Shown: in pieces, positions 34,041 to 46,885 of the stretch
How the letters are laid out: every line of letters starts with the position of its first letter
Numbering within the stretch: position 1 is the stretch's first letter
NCBI GenBank assembly: GCA_028023455.1
Contig: JAQFVV010000256.1
Span: 62,001 to 126,000, forward strand
Reading direction: 5' to 3'
DNA: 64,000 nt
Origin: Epiperipatus broadwayi
Lineage: Eukaryota > Onychophora > Udeonychophora > Euonychophora > Peripatidae
The notes under the pieces: generated by a model
The model's database searches: none
What the model was told of the DNA's origin: nothing
What the model saw: the letters and a program-made list of their open reading frames with translations, nothing else
Position numbers and translations under genes: made by a program

Positions 34041-36306
34041 TGATTCGTGGAAAGGAGCTTAACGTAAACTGTGCTACAGGGCGCAATCTAGGCATTTGAA
34101 CCTAGAAAAATTTATAAAGTAGGCAGATACGTAAGTCAAAAAAAAATTTTATATATATATATTTTGATTCCGGTCGTTAGCGCATTGTCACTAGCTCAGG
34201 GAGTAGCAGAGATTTAAATTTCATAATAAATTCTTATCTAAAAATATATAAAAAAAGAATAAAATAAGCCACTGCCAGTAATTAACACACAAACATGTAT
34301 TTATGCACATATATATAAGATTTAAAATTATTTTAGTATTAGTTTTACATTTTAAAATTTAACTTACATTTTTAACTTTGATTTTTGATTTTAATTTACA
34401 TTTTAATTTTTATAATATTATAAATTTACATTTTATTTTTTTATAAGTTCACACAGATGCATTTATAAAATGTGTTTTTAATGTTGAGTATAAATCGGTT
34501 ACATAGATTACATGGTCAAAAAACATTTCAAAATAAACATAAACGATCAAAATACAAAATCATTGATACCGTCAATTGCATAGGGAATACAAGAAACCCA
34601 ATGGTGTTCATCATAAGATACTGCATTGACACCAATAACTTAAAAGACATCCAACATAAATACATCTTAGATACTCACCGTAAGGTATCAGTATTTACCG
34701 AATGTCTATATATTTCGATCAAATATGAAAACCAAAAACATAATCAACCGGTAACGAACCCATGCAAACATCTATACCCAACTTAAATTTAATGCATTTT
34801 TATTTATGATGTCGAGTATGAATAAACTACATGGATCTGCACTTGAAAAGAAAATATTCTTTCCTGATTTAACCTTAGGCAAAAAGTTCGCAGTCAAACT
34901 GGCATCAATCTATCTGATACATTTATGTAGTCAATGTAGCATAAAAATATGACAACACAAAATACTATACTGTCAGGAATGTACATCTGAACAGTAAGTA
35001 GAGTTAGAAAAGACATCATCTCTCCACCAAGAGGAATGCTACATCTATTGGCGAGTAGAATAATAAACAAAAAACTCCATAGGAATGGATTGTGGTTCTT
35101 TGCTGACTTACAAACCCATCCATAGGCAAACAGAAGGTGTGTGGCATATATATGCAATCCTGCCCATAGCGGATCTCATACTACATCTACTAACTACATC
35201 AATATATCCAATCCATTGACATAATTCAACTATGAAACAAATAACCTAAGATTTACCCTCCCCTAATATAACTTTACAAATCTATATAGCCATTCATGCC
35301 CGACTTAAGTTTAACATTTATGTAATTTAGTCTAACAAAAAACAAAAATCATATTGAAAATTTAAAAGAACAAAAAAAAATAAATGGAAATGATTTTAAA
35401 TAAAAATAAATAAAAAAATACATCAAATAACATTATTAACATTAATTTATGTTGGTCAGATAGGATTCTATTTGTATTATTTACTAAAAGGTTTAGAATG
35501 TAGAGTTTTTATTGTTTTCAACTGAATATAAAGTTCTTACGATTTTTTAAAACGTCCAGCTTTATCCTTTACAGTTGCTAGCCGTTGTTGGTAATTTTGA
35601 ACGGGAATTCCCACACCATACTGAAGATATTGGTATCCAGTTAGCCGTTGTTTTTATTTATCTGGAGGTCTTTACTTGAGCTGGTCCTTAATGTAGAAAA
35701 TGATGTCATTTCTCTTTCTTTTTTAGCAGAACTGAAGGGATTGAAGAGTGCGTCTTTTCAATCCCTTCCCCTTCGACTCTGCATTAACACATATCTGTAC
35801 TCTCATAATAACTAATTAATTCTTTTATTTTCAAACCTTTCCTTTTATAATAATTTTGTGGATTAACTCAACATTACATCATGATGGTGAAAACTTTTCA
35901 TTGAGGTCTGATTTCCCGATGGATTTCTTTCATTTGCTAAAAGTTTCTATTGTTTTCCTATCTGACCGTTGTTTATACATTTAAATGCCCAAGGGCTTGT
36001 TCACTTGGACTAATTAAAATAATCATTTCCATTTTTCAATAACATTAATTAATTTGTTTTCAAACTTAAAAGATATATTTTTATCTTTAAATCTTTACTG
36101 AAAATTTAGTTTTAAAATACTTTTTCTTTAATAAAGTTTTCATTTAATAAATTTTTTTTTCATCTGTGCGATTTATATATACGAGTTTAAGATAGAATTA
36201 ATTTTCAATTTTTAATTCTTAAAAAGGAAGTTTTATTTGCGAACTTTTATTCTTTTCATGTTTACTAATAAAAACACAATGTAATGTACGTATGCGCCCA
36301 TTACAA
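34041..36306. mobile_element. Possible second LTR-like block between (TA)n tracts
   Basis: The sequence between the (TA)n at 34,025-34,040 and the (TA)n at 36,305-36,320 starts TGATTCG and ends CCATTACA. On the minus strand it would begin TGTAATGGG and end CGAATCA. Base composition is less extreme than its flanks. It contains a hairpin with a 12-bp stem (GAAGGGATTGAA/TTCAATCCCTTC) at about 35,735-35,769 and tRNA-box-like words near 34,085-34,205. The frames at 34,472-34,786 (plus) and 34,894-35,157 (minus) have no domain I can assign. The paired terminal words are weak, so this remains a candidate. Confidence 0.3.
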
Positions 36307-36320
36307 TATATATATATATC

Positions 36321-38969
36321 CAATTATCACAGCTGCAAAAAATGGAAATATATTATTACTATTAAAATAAAGCAGAAGTTTGTTCAGAAATCAATAATTT
36401 GGAAAAAAAATTCTACATAAAACTGCCATAAAGAGTTTTTATCCATTAACTATAATTAAATAAACCTTAATTAGAAACCAAACAGAAATGTTAAAAAAAA
36501 ACTAGCAATTATAGGTTATATAGTGCAGCCATACATACCAGGTATGTTTGACAAATTTTTAAAAATGTACTGAGACAATATCAAAAGCTATAGCACATTA
36601 CAAGAATGCTAATCTTCACAAAAGCTAATCTCAAAATGTTGAAAACTAAAACTTCGTCTATGTAATATCTATTACAATTTGAAACACATATATATCAGGG
36701 AAGGAAGACTGCATGGTACAGTCGAAACTGTAATCAATAATAAAAGTTTTTTTGCTATAAAGTGAAACGTGTGAGATGTTCGGAATTCAATATTATATAT
36801 CAGGGAAGCTTGGGTTTTAATGAAAGTAATTAAAAGACCACAAATTAATAATTACAGATAAAAATATATATTTTTTTATAGAATAGCATAACAGCCATGA
36901 ATCAGTATAAATGTATTCAATATTGGATAGAAAGAGAAAAGTAAAATGAAGAGAATTTTAAGATTTCCACATTCAATGATAAATAAATTAACTTAGTGTG
37001 ATAATCTATTATATTTGAAAACTATTCATTAATATTGCTTAAGATGATAGGAAGAAATCAGAAAGACTCCCAATAACATTTCTATTGGGTCTTGCTTTGA
37101 CAGAATAGCCTACTTGATCAGTATGTCTCCTTAAATTTTATATTCATTAATTAAAAGGCCAATTGTTCATTTCTCATATTAATACTATTACTGTTCAAAC
37201 CCTTATACCCCAAAAAAAGTAATAATAATACACCTCAAAACATTTTCTAATATATGAACCTATGTATTATTACTAAAATTAAATATATTTATAAAATTCT
37301 AAAAATATTTAGTAGTTAATCAAAATAAAACATGATAATAGATCATACAATTATTTTTATGTTACAGTAATATACAATTATTAAATGTAATTTATTAAAG
37401 ACATGGAGTGTATTTAGATATATGTAATAAAGTTGACAAATTAAACTATAAATAAGATTTTGTAATTAGTTCTCCATCAAACCTTACATGTATTCTTTTT
37501 TGTAATATAATTGTTGAATTAAAAATAAATCCTAGATATAATAAAATATCTTTATGCTTACTTTGTATTATTAACTATGATATTGAACATATAATTTAAT
37601 TTTAATCCAGAAAATCCTGCTACAAAATTTTAGTTTTTATATTGTCTTGATGTTTCTACTAGTTTTATATTTTGATTTTTATAATTTATTAAATATTAAA
37701 CCTATATGATAGACTTTTTTTATTTATTGAAAGCTTGTCTCATACAAGATTTTCATATTAATAGTATTTGATTTCAAATCTTCTCATGGGTATCTTGAAA
37801 CTACACATAATAACAAACTCTACATAATATTTGTGCTTAATCAAAAAACCACACCTATGATACAAATTGATTTAAAATTTTTAGTTTTATTTCTTTGTAT
37901 ATACAAATGAAATATATTTACATAAACTTTCATTCTTATGTAGAATAGGTTGCCATAAACAATTTAAATATAAAGTACTGTAAATACAATTTTGGGGATT
38001 TAAAATATAACATAAAATAAATAATGATAATGAAAAAAATTATTTTATTATAGTAATAAATTATATATAATAAAAATATTGATTACATCAGATCACATAT
38101 TTATATACATTATTTATGTATTTTAAGATAGTAGTTGCTTTTTAAAATATATTTTTGAATTTGATTTGTTTTATTTCTTTATAATGCTGTTAGTTTTTTT
38201 AGTTAATAAGTAAATTATTAAATAATTTGGAGACCTAATGATTTCTCATTCTAGTTAATAGTTTTATACGATTTTTCTAAAATACAATCGCAATTGTTTT
38301 ATAAAAGATTTTTTGAAATTTATTTTTTCCTATGATTAGATTTATTAAATAATAAACTATTAATCAATTCCTTTTTTGATATATAAAAATTTAGCAAATA
38401 ATTTTTTTTCCAAGTAATTTTAATCTTTTATTATTAGAATAGCTGACATGACTATAAACAGTTATTTAATACTTTACTATAAAGATTTACACAAAGATTT
38501 ACATAATATATCAAGAATATTCAAAAGGAAAACATTTATTTTGTAAAACATTGATATAAAATATTTAAATTTATTAATTACAATATTAATAAGAGGTTAC
38601 CGACATATATTTCCATCCATTATAATTCCAATATATCTAATATATTTTATTTTTATTTTCTGTTATACATATACTGACATTACATATTCTTTTATTGTCA
38701 TGTACTCAAACTTGTGGATGTAAATATATATTAATATTTTCAGATTTTGTATAAGCAGAACTTTTTAATATACATTTGTTTTTCCTTTGATGTGTGTATA
38801 TATATCTTTTTTGTCAAAACAGCAGCAGATAATTTTGTTAAAGCTTTTTAGACAAGTTGTATCTACAAATATAAATCCAATGTCATCAACATGCTAATAT
38901 TTTCCCAAGTCATTTATAAAAATAACAAACAACAATGCACTAAAAATAGAATAATAAAAAGTTACCATA
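36321..38969. other. AT-rich unassigned sequence
   Basis: No gene, repeat family or RNA gene recognised. Confidence 0.5.
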
Positions 38970-40600
38970 ACTTTTGTATTCAATATATTTAATGGTACTG
39001 ACATTGTTTGCCTGCTGGAAAGCTTGTCACCTCTTTTATTTTAAACTAAGGTTTCCAACACATGGTATAAACCATATGGCTCACTCTAAGTTATCGTATT
39101 CAATATTTACATTTTATTTATTTATTTATTTAAATGATAAAGAAACACAAAAGTCCAAAGGATTGTAATTAAAACTTTTTAAAGGTAAATTCAGTAAAGA
39201 AAATAAAAATAAACATGATCAAGCAACCTATGGACAGACATCACTTTTATTATTCCATAATTTTGAAATATTTTATTGAAACATACAAAAATTCAAAGAT
39301 TTGTGATTAAAAAATTTTTAATGTAAATTCATTACACCAGTTGTAAACTAATCTCAGTGCACTCACAAATGATGTTTCAGAGCATTCTAACCATGTTCCT
39401 TTTCAAACAGATAGGTGCTTAAAAAATGTTTGCATATCACACTAACATTGTGTCTTCATTCACACATAAAGAGTAATATCATGGCCATTATCACATACTT
39501 TTCAGATGGGCAATTTTTTATAATTTTGAAAATATTCTACTGCATCTTGTTCTGTCAATAAAAGATTCCAAATTTTAATCATATTTTCAAAAATAATAAA
39601 TCAAAAAAAAATGTTAAAAAGATCAGTACATGTTAATAAATGTCAACAAAAAAATAACGTTAATTTTAACCATGTGTTATCTGTTTATCTCATGTTAATA
39701 AGTGAACTTTATGTTGTGAATGGATTTTATTAAAAAATGTATTCAAAGTTTTTAAAATTAACATTGAATTTAAAATATATTTGTTAATATTTTTTAAAGT
39801 TAACAATCTATACATGTTCAGGAAAAAAAAAACATAAACAATTTTCAGGATTGAAATATTTGTTTACATTTTTTTTTCTCAAACATGTATAGCTTATTAA
39901 TTTTAAAAAAATATTAACAAAGTATTCTAAACTGAATGTTAATTTTAAATATATATATATATACTTTTTAATAAATTACATTAACAGCATGATATCAAAA
40001 TGTCAACATAAGGCAAACAGATAACATAAATTTAAAATTAAAGTTTTTTTTGTTGTTGACATTTGGTAACATGTCGTGATTTTTTTAACATTTTTTTTGC
40101 ATTATCACTTTTGGAAATATGATTAAAGTTTGGAATCTTTCATCAACAGAACAATAATTAGTGCAATATTTTCAAAATTGCAGGATAGTCCCTGCCTAAA
40201 AAAATATATGATATGAAGCTGATATTACACTTTATGTGAGAACGGAGATGCAGTGGTGGTGTCATGAGTAAACATGTTCTAAGTGCTTACATGTTAGGAA
40301 AGGAACATGGTTAGAAGGTGCCAAATCAGCATTTGTTTTCTTAATCATGTTTTATATTCTTTACTGCATTTTTATTTAAAAACTTTTTAATTATAGTTCT
40401 TTGGACTTTTATGTTTCTTTATCATTTTAATAAATAAAAAAAACATAAATATTGAATACAATAACTTAGAGTCAGCCATATTGTTTGTAGCATGTATTGG
40501 AAGTCCTTGAAAATGGGTAATTTAAAATAAAATGAATGACAAGCTTTTTGGCAGACAAACTACATAAATACCTATTTAATATTTCAGTTACAGTATATCC
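38970..40600. repeat. Large imperfect inverted repeat, arms ~740-860 bp
   Basis: The left arm (about 38,970-39,825) and right arm (about 39,870-40,600) are diverged reverse complements around a short centre near 39,830-39,870. Matching blocks in opposite orientation include the AAAGCTTGTCA region (39,018 and 40,539), GTATTCAATATTTA (39,097 and 40,447) and AACCATGTTCCTTT (39,389 and 40,298). Others are CCAAATTTTAATCATATTT (39,569) with its counterpart near 40,113, and AACATGTATAG near the centre. The left arm is longer because a unit with TTTTTAA..GTAAATTCA is duplicated in tandem (about 39,120-39,200 and 39,250-39,335). No transposase is present. It may be a foldback element or an inverted duplication of an older repeat. 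Confidence 0.8.
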
Positions 40601-41760
40601 ATTGTTTAAATATTTTTTGAATAAATTAGGCAATTTTTTTCTCATTCCTTAATTTTCTAAGCTATGAATTAATTTTAACATTTTTATTTGTTATTGTTAT
40701 TGCTGTCATGTCAACTCATCTGTATTAAAAATGAAGGTTGCAGTGTTAAAAAAAATTATGAATTGTTTACATTCGGTGATATCAAAGCCTTATAAAAATC
40801 TACAAAAAACTATACTTACATATTTTTGGTTCCTTGATGCATTGTTTAATTTATCAGCAAAATTCTTCAATACCATAATCGTATTTTCTTCTTTCTATAA
40901 ACGATTTTTAATTTTTTTAAAAAATTATTTTTTAATTATTTTATGAATATAATTTTCTATTATTTTAAAGTCTGTAAAACATATATATATATATATTGCT
41001 TTACAATAATCATGAGCAAAAATAAATAACAAATAGAATAATTTAGTTTTTTAAAAAAGAAGACAAACCAAAGTAAATTAAGAGAAGGAGCAGACCATAT
41101 GATTGACTATACAAAATAAGAAAATTCAGATTTACAAATTTTTAGTTTTTCATTTTTATTTCATGTTTCTTTCAAACTATAGATGGTCATTCCAAGAATA
41201 GTATGGGTAGGGGATTACTATTTATAAATTTTATAGCTTATTCCATTGTAATATATTGCCATATTTATTTTTTTACTAATTAAGCAATTAAATATATTAA
41301 TATTTAAAACAAAACAATAAACACATACAAAAATTTTATCTAAAGGTAGTCAATTCAAAAATCAAAATGCTGTGACCAAGAAACTATACATGACAGAATA
41401 TAAACTATCATTATTTGGTATTTATATTTTTATATAAAATAAACAAATACAGACCATTTACCTACTTTTAAGTATACAACTGCCATCATGGTTTTTTTTA
41501 TTAATGCACCTACCATTTTAAATTGGAGATTAAAGGATTGAATATCATTGTAACTATTTTTTATGTCTTCTGACTTAATGATTATGTAGTACATCTAACA
41601 AGCTGATGATTTGACTTCAAATCAAGAAAATTCTGATATTTTTTTCATTAATTGAAATTTTTGCAAGAAATTGACTGATGGTCAACCTAATTCATCATCC
41701 ACTTATGAGGAAACAAGTAGATTTCATTCTACACTTATCTAAAAGATAAAGCTCCAAAAT
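40601..41760. other. AT-rich unassigned sequence
   Basis: No gene is supported; the 71-codon frame at 40,731-40,946 has no domain. A short (TA)n lies near 40,981-40,996. Confidence 0.5.
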
Positions 41761-41866
41761 TTGCATCGGTGGTCAAGAGGTCAGTGTGACTGCCTTGCAC
41801 CTGCGGGCAGTTGCCCAGGTTGCGGGTTCATGTCCCGGCTGATGCTATGACACTTAAAAAAAAAAA
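41761..41866 (+). mobile_element. tRNA-derived SINE, copy 1
   Basis: A box TGGTCAAGAGG (41,770-41,780) and B box GGTTCATGTCC (41,825-41,835) lie at tRNA spacing, followed by CGGCTGATGCTATGACAC and a poly(A) tail. A perfect 12-bp target duplication AAGCTCCAAAAT flanks it (41,749-41,760 and 41,867-41,878). The second copy on the minus strand at 55,835-55,936 shares the boxes and the GGCTGATGCTATGACAC tail. At about 105 bp it is short for a SINE. It has no own coding sequence and would depend on a LINE. Confidence 0.85.
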
Positions 41867-42309
41867 AAGCTCCAAAATAATCTTACTTATGACAAATAAA
41901 AACAAATATGATTGTAAAATCAGCAGCTTTCTCCAATGTTGAAAAAAAAAATGTTGGATATTTTTTACTAAAGATGGCTAAATTAATTAGTTAATAGGGT
42001 ATTATGATCAGGTGACAACTCTTAAATATAATAGATGTCACTTACTATCACCATAACATAATTTACTATATCATTTCAAGTTTAGAGCTTCTTCATAAAA
42101 TGATAAAATATCTTGCACATCATTAAGGATAAATGATTAAAACCATACTTATTTTAAATGTTTTATCTAGCTTAAGACTTTTATTTATTTGGGTCAAACT
42201 AAACACATTTTTCAAATTTTATGTACGTTTTCAATTTCAATGATAATGCAATATTTCAGAATTGTTCAGTCTAACTACTAGTGTTGCTAACTTCCATTTC
42301 AAATCACAT

Positions 42310-42400
42310 TTAAATCAGTTGGTAAGTTTTGAGTTATGACCAGTAGATGGTGCCATATTTTTTAAGCAAATGTTTTCATTTAATTTGAAAAAAGCATTTC
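42310..42400 (-). repeat. Dispersed repeat family R1, copy 1
   Basis: TAAGTTTTGAGTTATGACCAGTAGATGGTGCCATATTTTTTAAGC and on to CATTTAATTTG match the start of the left arm at 42,718 and, in the opposite sense, the right arm at 42,835-42,906. Partial members lie at 43,404-43,450 and 44,369-44,415. A short dispersed repeat with a conserved GTAGA core. Confidence 0.6.
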
Positions 42401-42717
42401 AGGGGGGTGTATGTTTACAGTCAATTAAAATAGAAAAAAAATAGATGAGATCTTAATATCTCTTAGGATCGTTTATATAAATTTTGCTTTTTAAAAGTGC
42501 TGTCTAATGAAAATAAAAATCTTGTAACTGATTTTTGAACTACTCATTATGAACAAAAAATTTATATTCACTTTATATATATATAAATGGAAATAACTTT
42601 TCCATTTTTGTAAAAAAAAATATGAATTTGAAAAAGGATTTTGAAAAAGTGAAATGATGCAGTATATGGAAGAAATTTTTTAAGAGGTGTCTAACCACAA
42701 TGAAATTGGTTTAGTAA

Positions 42718-42906
42718 GTTTTGAATGATGCACAGTAGACAATACTACACTTTTTAAAAATACACTTTTATTTAATTCGATGATCATTATACTAAAAAGT
42801 ATCTATTTTAATTAAATGTAAATAATTTTTAGCATTATAATCATCAAATTAAATGAAAGTGTATTTTTAAAAAGTATACTGCTGTCTACTGTGTATCATT
42901 CAAAAC
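42718..42906. repeat. Foldback pair of repeat family R1
   Basis: Arms of about 80 bp (42,718-42,800 and 42,822-42,906) are reverse complements with some mismatches and a 2-bp indel, around a loop of about 20 nt. Both arms are family R1 sequence (CAGTAGAC...TTTTTAAAAATACACTTT), so the hairpin consists of two R1 units in head-to-head order. Confidence 0.8.
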
Positions 42907-43087
42907 ACAAAAATCTTGGAACCAGGTTTTAATGCACACAAATAGAATTTCATATACTGGAAATATAGTGATATTTTTTACATTCTCAGATTTTAAATTT
43001 GAATATAAATTGTTTTCATATTATGATAAAGAATTCTGAAAAATAAAAGTGATATAGGAATACATTCAAGTACTAAGAAATAAAAAT

Positions 43088-43206
<119 letters not shown>

Positions 43207-43267
43207 TAATATGTAAATTTTTTTTTTAATTGATAAAAAAAATACAAAAAATTTTTTTTTTTTTATA

Positions 43268-43298
<31 letters not shown>

Positions 43299-43401
43299 GA
43301 TCTGTGATCTAATAGTATTTGAAATAATCAATTTATGAACCCCACGTTTTTACTTAAAAACAACCAAAATTGTGATTCGGTTAAAAAATTACTCTTTGTT
43401 T

Positions 43402-44420
43402 TAGTGCATTCCTCATCAAATTAAATAAAAGCATTATTTTAAAAAATATTATTTATAATATTTTTTATATTTTTTTTTTGTTTTTATTTTAATTCAATCA
43501 TGTCACAACTATTCATTAACTTGGAAACCAGACCAATCTCTCTCACTATGGATGCATTTTGAAATATCCATTTCACTTTTTCAAGTGAACAAGACATACA
43601 TAGTACATGTTTATAATTTAACTTTATATACACATTTTTTTCTAGATTTTTTTTAAAAATTTAATTTCATCTACATATAGTTAGATATATTTTAACCTTC
43701 TATTCCATTGCATATTCTGAAACATATAAATAAAAACTTTTGAAAAACATAAGCAATCACCCAGGATTCATATTTTGTACTGAACCAACACTCACCAGTT
43801 GGTCCAAATCACAATATTTTTATATATATCTACATCATTTATGTAGCATTATATAGATAGCAATTATTATAGTTTGATTACAAGCATCAATTTTTTTTGC
43901 ACTCACAATTTTGATGCAAGCCCTTATATGTAAATATATTACCTATTATTATTAACCAATTTTTAAACTAGATATTATAACTAGTCAAAATATACACTTA
44001 AATCTCACTTAATGAATAGTATACTTGTAGTATTATAGAGGTACCAATACCGATGTTACCATGCCTATGTTGACAATTTTTTAACTTTAACTGTACAACT
44101 ATTATGCAAAATAGAGATTGGTTTCTACTTTCTTTGGAGAGGTATACAATCCATTGCATTGTAATATTTAAAGTTCTTGTTTTTTATCAGTGCATTATTA
44201 TATTTCGCGCTAATTCAATCCTATCGCAATCATCCATCAGCTCAGAGTCACTATGTATATATTTTGAAACATCCACCTCATTTTTTCAATTGAACAACAT
44301 AAATAGCATGTGTTATATTCTAATTTTATATTCACATTTTTTTCTACAATTTTTTATTAATATTTTTAATGCATTACTAATCAAATTAAATAAAAGCTAT
44401 TTTAAAAAAAAAAAATTTAT
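43402..44420 (+). repeat. Diverged direct repeat, two units
   Basis: A unit at about 43,485-43,670 and another at about 44,210-44,360 share TTCAATC, CTCACTATG, ATTTTGAAA(T/C)ATCCA, TTTTTCAA(G/T)TGAACAA and TTCTA with surrounding words in the same order. Each is accompanied by a family R1 fragment containing ATCAAATTAAATAAAAGC. The 119-codon frame at 44,104-44,463 crosses the second unit and shows no domain. Confidence 0.55.
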
Positions 44421-46169
44421 AAAAATTTATTTTATATTTTTTACCTATTTACTTATCTTGTAATTATTAATAAATATATTTTTACAAAAGTGTAAAATAT
44501 TTGTTTACGTCGCTCCTCCGAAATATTTGCAAAAAATAACTTTAAAAATGCATTGAATATAATTAAAATTACTCATATAAAAATAATAATAATAGTTTAA
44601 AATATATAAACGCAACCAATAAATTATTTTACAAAATGAAACGCAGAACCATTATTTTCACCGACTTGATCAATAAATTCATAAAATCGGAAAATAAGTT
44701 TGCACTTACATTTAAAAAAGGTTGGAAAAAAAAAATTATACAAATTTCACTCACAATAGCTTTAGTTTAATTAATAATAATTGTATCAAAAATTAAACGT
44801 TATCTGGAATTAAAATTAATTTTGGTGAAAATTAAATAAGTAATAATTATAATAATTTGAATTTATCATAATAATATGGGGAAAAAATCAGCAAATTTTA
44901 AAAATTATTTGAAAGAAAAAAAATACATCAGAGTGTGAGAACGTAGTTTAAAACATTTTTATCTGAAAGTATTTCCTATGGGATTATAATTGACTGAACA
45001 CCGCACGCTTGTTTTTTTTTTTCCTAGAGATTTTCACTAACATTTCTCCTCGGAATTTCTTCGCTTAGAAATCCCGATTTGTTAAAAGTTACCAGGTCTG
45101 CACAGCCGGCTGTGAGGCATTAAAAAAATATTGATACGGTCAATTCAGTGTAGAGATTTTTGACCTTTTATAGTAAAACTTTTCAACATAAAGAAATAAC
45201 GATTATCGTTGATCGAAACGGTAATCTTTACTGAAATATCTAGTTCATCTATCCAAATAGTTTCATCTGTTATCACTGAATAATTAACAGGTGTCGGGAG
45301 AAACGAAAGGGAAAATAGGATTCCAATTTTTCTGCTCAAAAAGATTATTTAAGACCTATAAATTGCCAATATGTACTTTAAATTGCATAAATGAAAAGGA
45401 TTTTTAATTAGAATTTAATAAAACTTTTTATTCAAATTCACTTTGAACAAGTTAATAAATAAATGATCTTCATTTTTATTTATAGTTAATCTTAAGTTAC
45501 ATTGATAAAAATCACATTGCTAATTCATATAAATAATACATTTTAAAAACTATGTTTTTGAAAGCTAAAATCCAAATCTCTTTACATACAATGTTATGCT
45601 TAGCCATATAAAACATACATAAAAGTGTGTTTTCATACCTATAGATATATTCTGCATATCTCTGTATTGAAAATAACTTTTAAGATGAGACTAGTGAGCT
45701 ATGCATTATCTTACGCATGTATATAATACACGCATATATATATATTGTGATTTTTTAAATTCTAAAAATTTAATATACATGTATTATATGGATTTAACTA
45801 TGGCTTAAGAAAATATAATTATAAATTGGAAAACTATTGACAAGAATAAAAATCTTAAAGATTAATATATTGAGAATAAGAAAAAAAAACAATTTAAAAA
45901 AAACTTACATTAAGATATCTTTTAAAATGCCAAATATTGTTTTTATAGGCATTGTAAAAGAATTAAGTGAAGGAATTAAAAAATGTTGGCAAAGCTATAT
46001 ATCTGAAGTCGAAATACCAATGTAATATCAATGATTGAAAGAATACTATAGTGCTGGTGGTGATCATCTGTAGAAATATTGTTTTCAAGATAAGTGGTTA
46101 GATACTAGTAAATCATTTATTTCAAGGAAAATCAATTTATTTCAGAAAAAAATTATCAAAGTTTTATTC
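44421..46169. other. AT-rich unassigned sequence
   Basis: No gene is supported. A slightly GC-richer patch at about 45,000-45,320 carries a 64-codon minus-strand frame (45,145-45,339) without a known domain. A (TA)n tract lies at about 45,736-45,748. Confidence 0.45.
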
Positions 46170-46885
46170 AGTTTCTTCAAAACATTATTATTTCTTTTAT
46201 CCATCTCAATGTGGTCTCTTTCTACATCTTGCACAATATAATGAGATACAATTTAAGATTTCACTTATCCATCTACTTCCTTCAATTTAGTTCTCTAGTT
46301 GTTGTTTTTTTCAGTCTCTTAATTATTTCAGTGAAGTCAATGATACATTTTTGTTCTCTCACTCATGTATTTTGCTTTCAATCTCTCTTTGTTACTACCA
46401 ACATAAGCCATAGTTTTTGTATTGCTTCCATTAATCACTTAAATTACAACTCATGTCATATGTTTTTTAAAGCATTCTTTTTAAACAATATTTCATTTTA
46501 ATACTAAATTATTCCTACCAAATGCATATTATTTAAGTTTAAACCTATAGTTACTTTTATACTTTATGTTAACATTTATAGTAATAATCTTAGATACATA
46601 TTTATAGTTGTTAATTTTTTCTAATTCCTAATTATTAATTTTCTTTTTTATGAAAAATCAAACATCTTTCTTTAATATCTTTCTTTCTGGCTTGTAGTAT
46701 TTCCTGAAGTTTCAAGACCTGTTTTTGCAAAAATAAATATATTATCTGAAAAATCTAGATGAAATAAATATCTACATTCAATTTTATTTTCTTAGCTTTC
46801 CATTTTAATTTACAAAATATTTTTCATAAAATTTTTTATAAAATGTTTTTTATAAAATTATTTATAAAATTGCTGGAAAATGTTT
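46170..46885 (-). mobile_element. LINE family 1, copy B, 3' portion
   Basis: Matches 57,225-57,930 of copy D in order: the ATGTGGTCTCTTTCTA block (46,210 and 57,240), TTTTGTTCTCTCAC (46,349 and 57,372) and the TTTTATTTTCTTA...CATTTTAATTTACAA block (46,780 and 57,848). It stops at about 46,885, and the next part of family 1 resumes at about 50,220. The gap is filled by an oppositely oriented LINE. Confidence 0.65.

Noticed and set aside
34085-34205. tRNA-type A and B boxes suggesting a SINE or tRNA gene
   Set aside because: The box-like words are not at tRNA spacing in one orientation, and no cloverleaf could be drawn.
34894-35157. Hydrophobic minus-strand frame with a YGWV segment, considered as a nuclear copy of mitochondrial cytochrome b
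   Set aside because: Only a few residues fit the YGW...N region, and neighbouring sequence shows no matching cytochrome b order or key histidines. Left unassigned.
44104-44463. 119-codon plus-strand frame as a gene
   Set aside because: It overlaps a diverged direct repeat and an R1 fragment, is T-rich and has no domain.
46211-46501. 96-codon plus-strand frame as a membrane protein gene
   Set aside because: It is antisense to LINE family 1; the hydrophobic composition is the usual product of T-rich antisense DNA.
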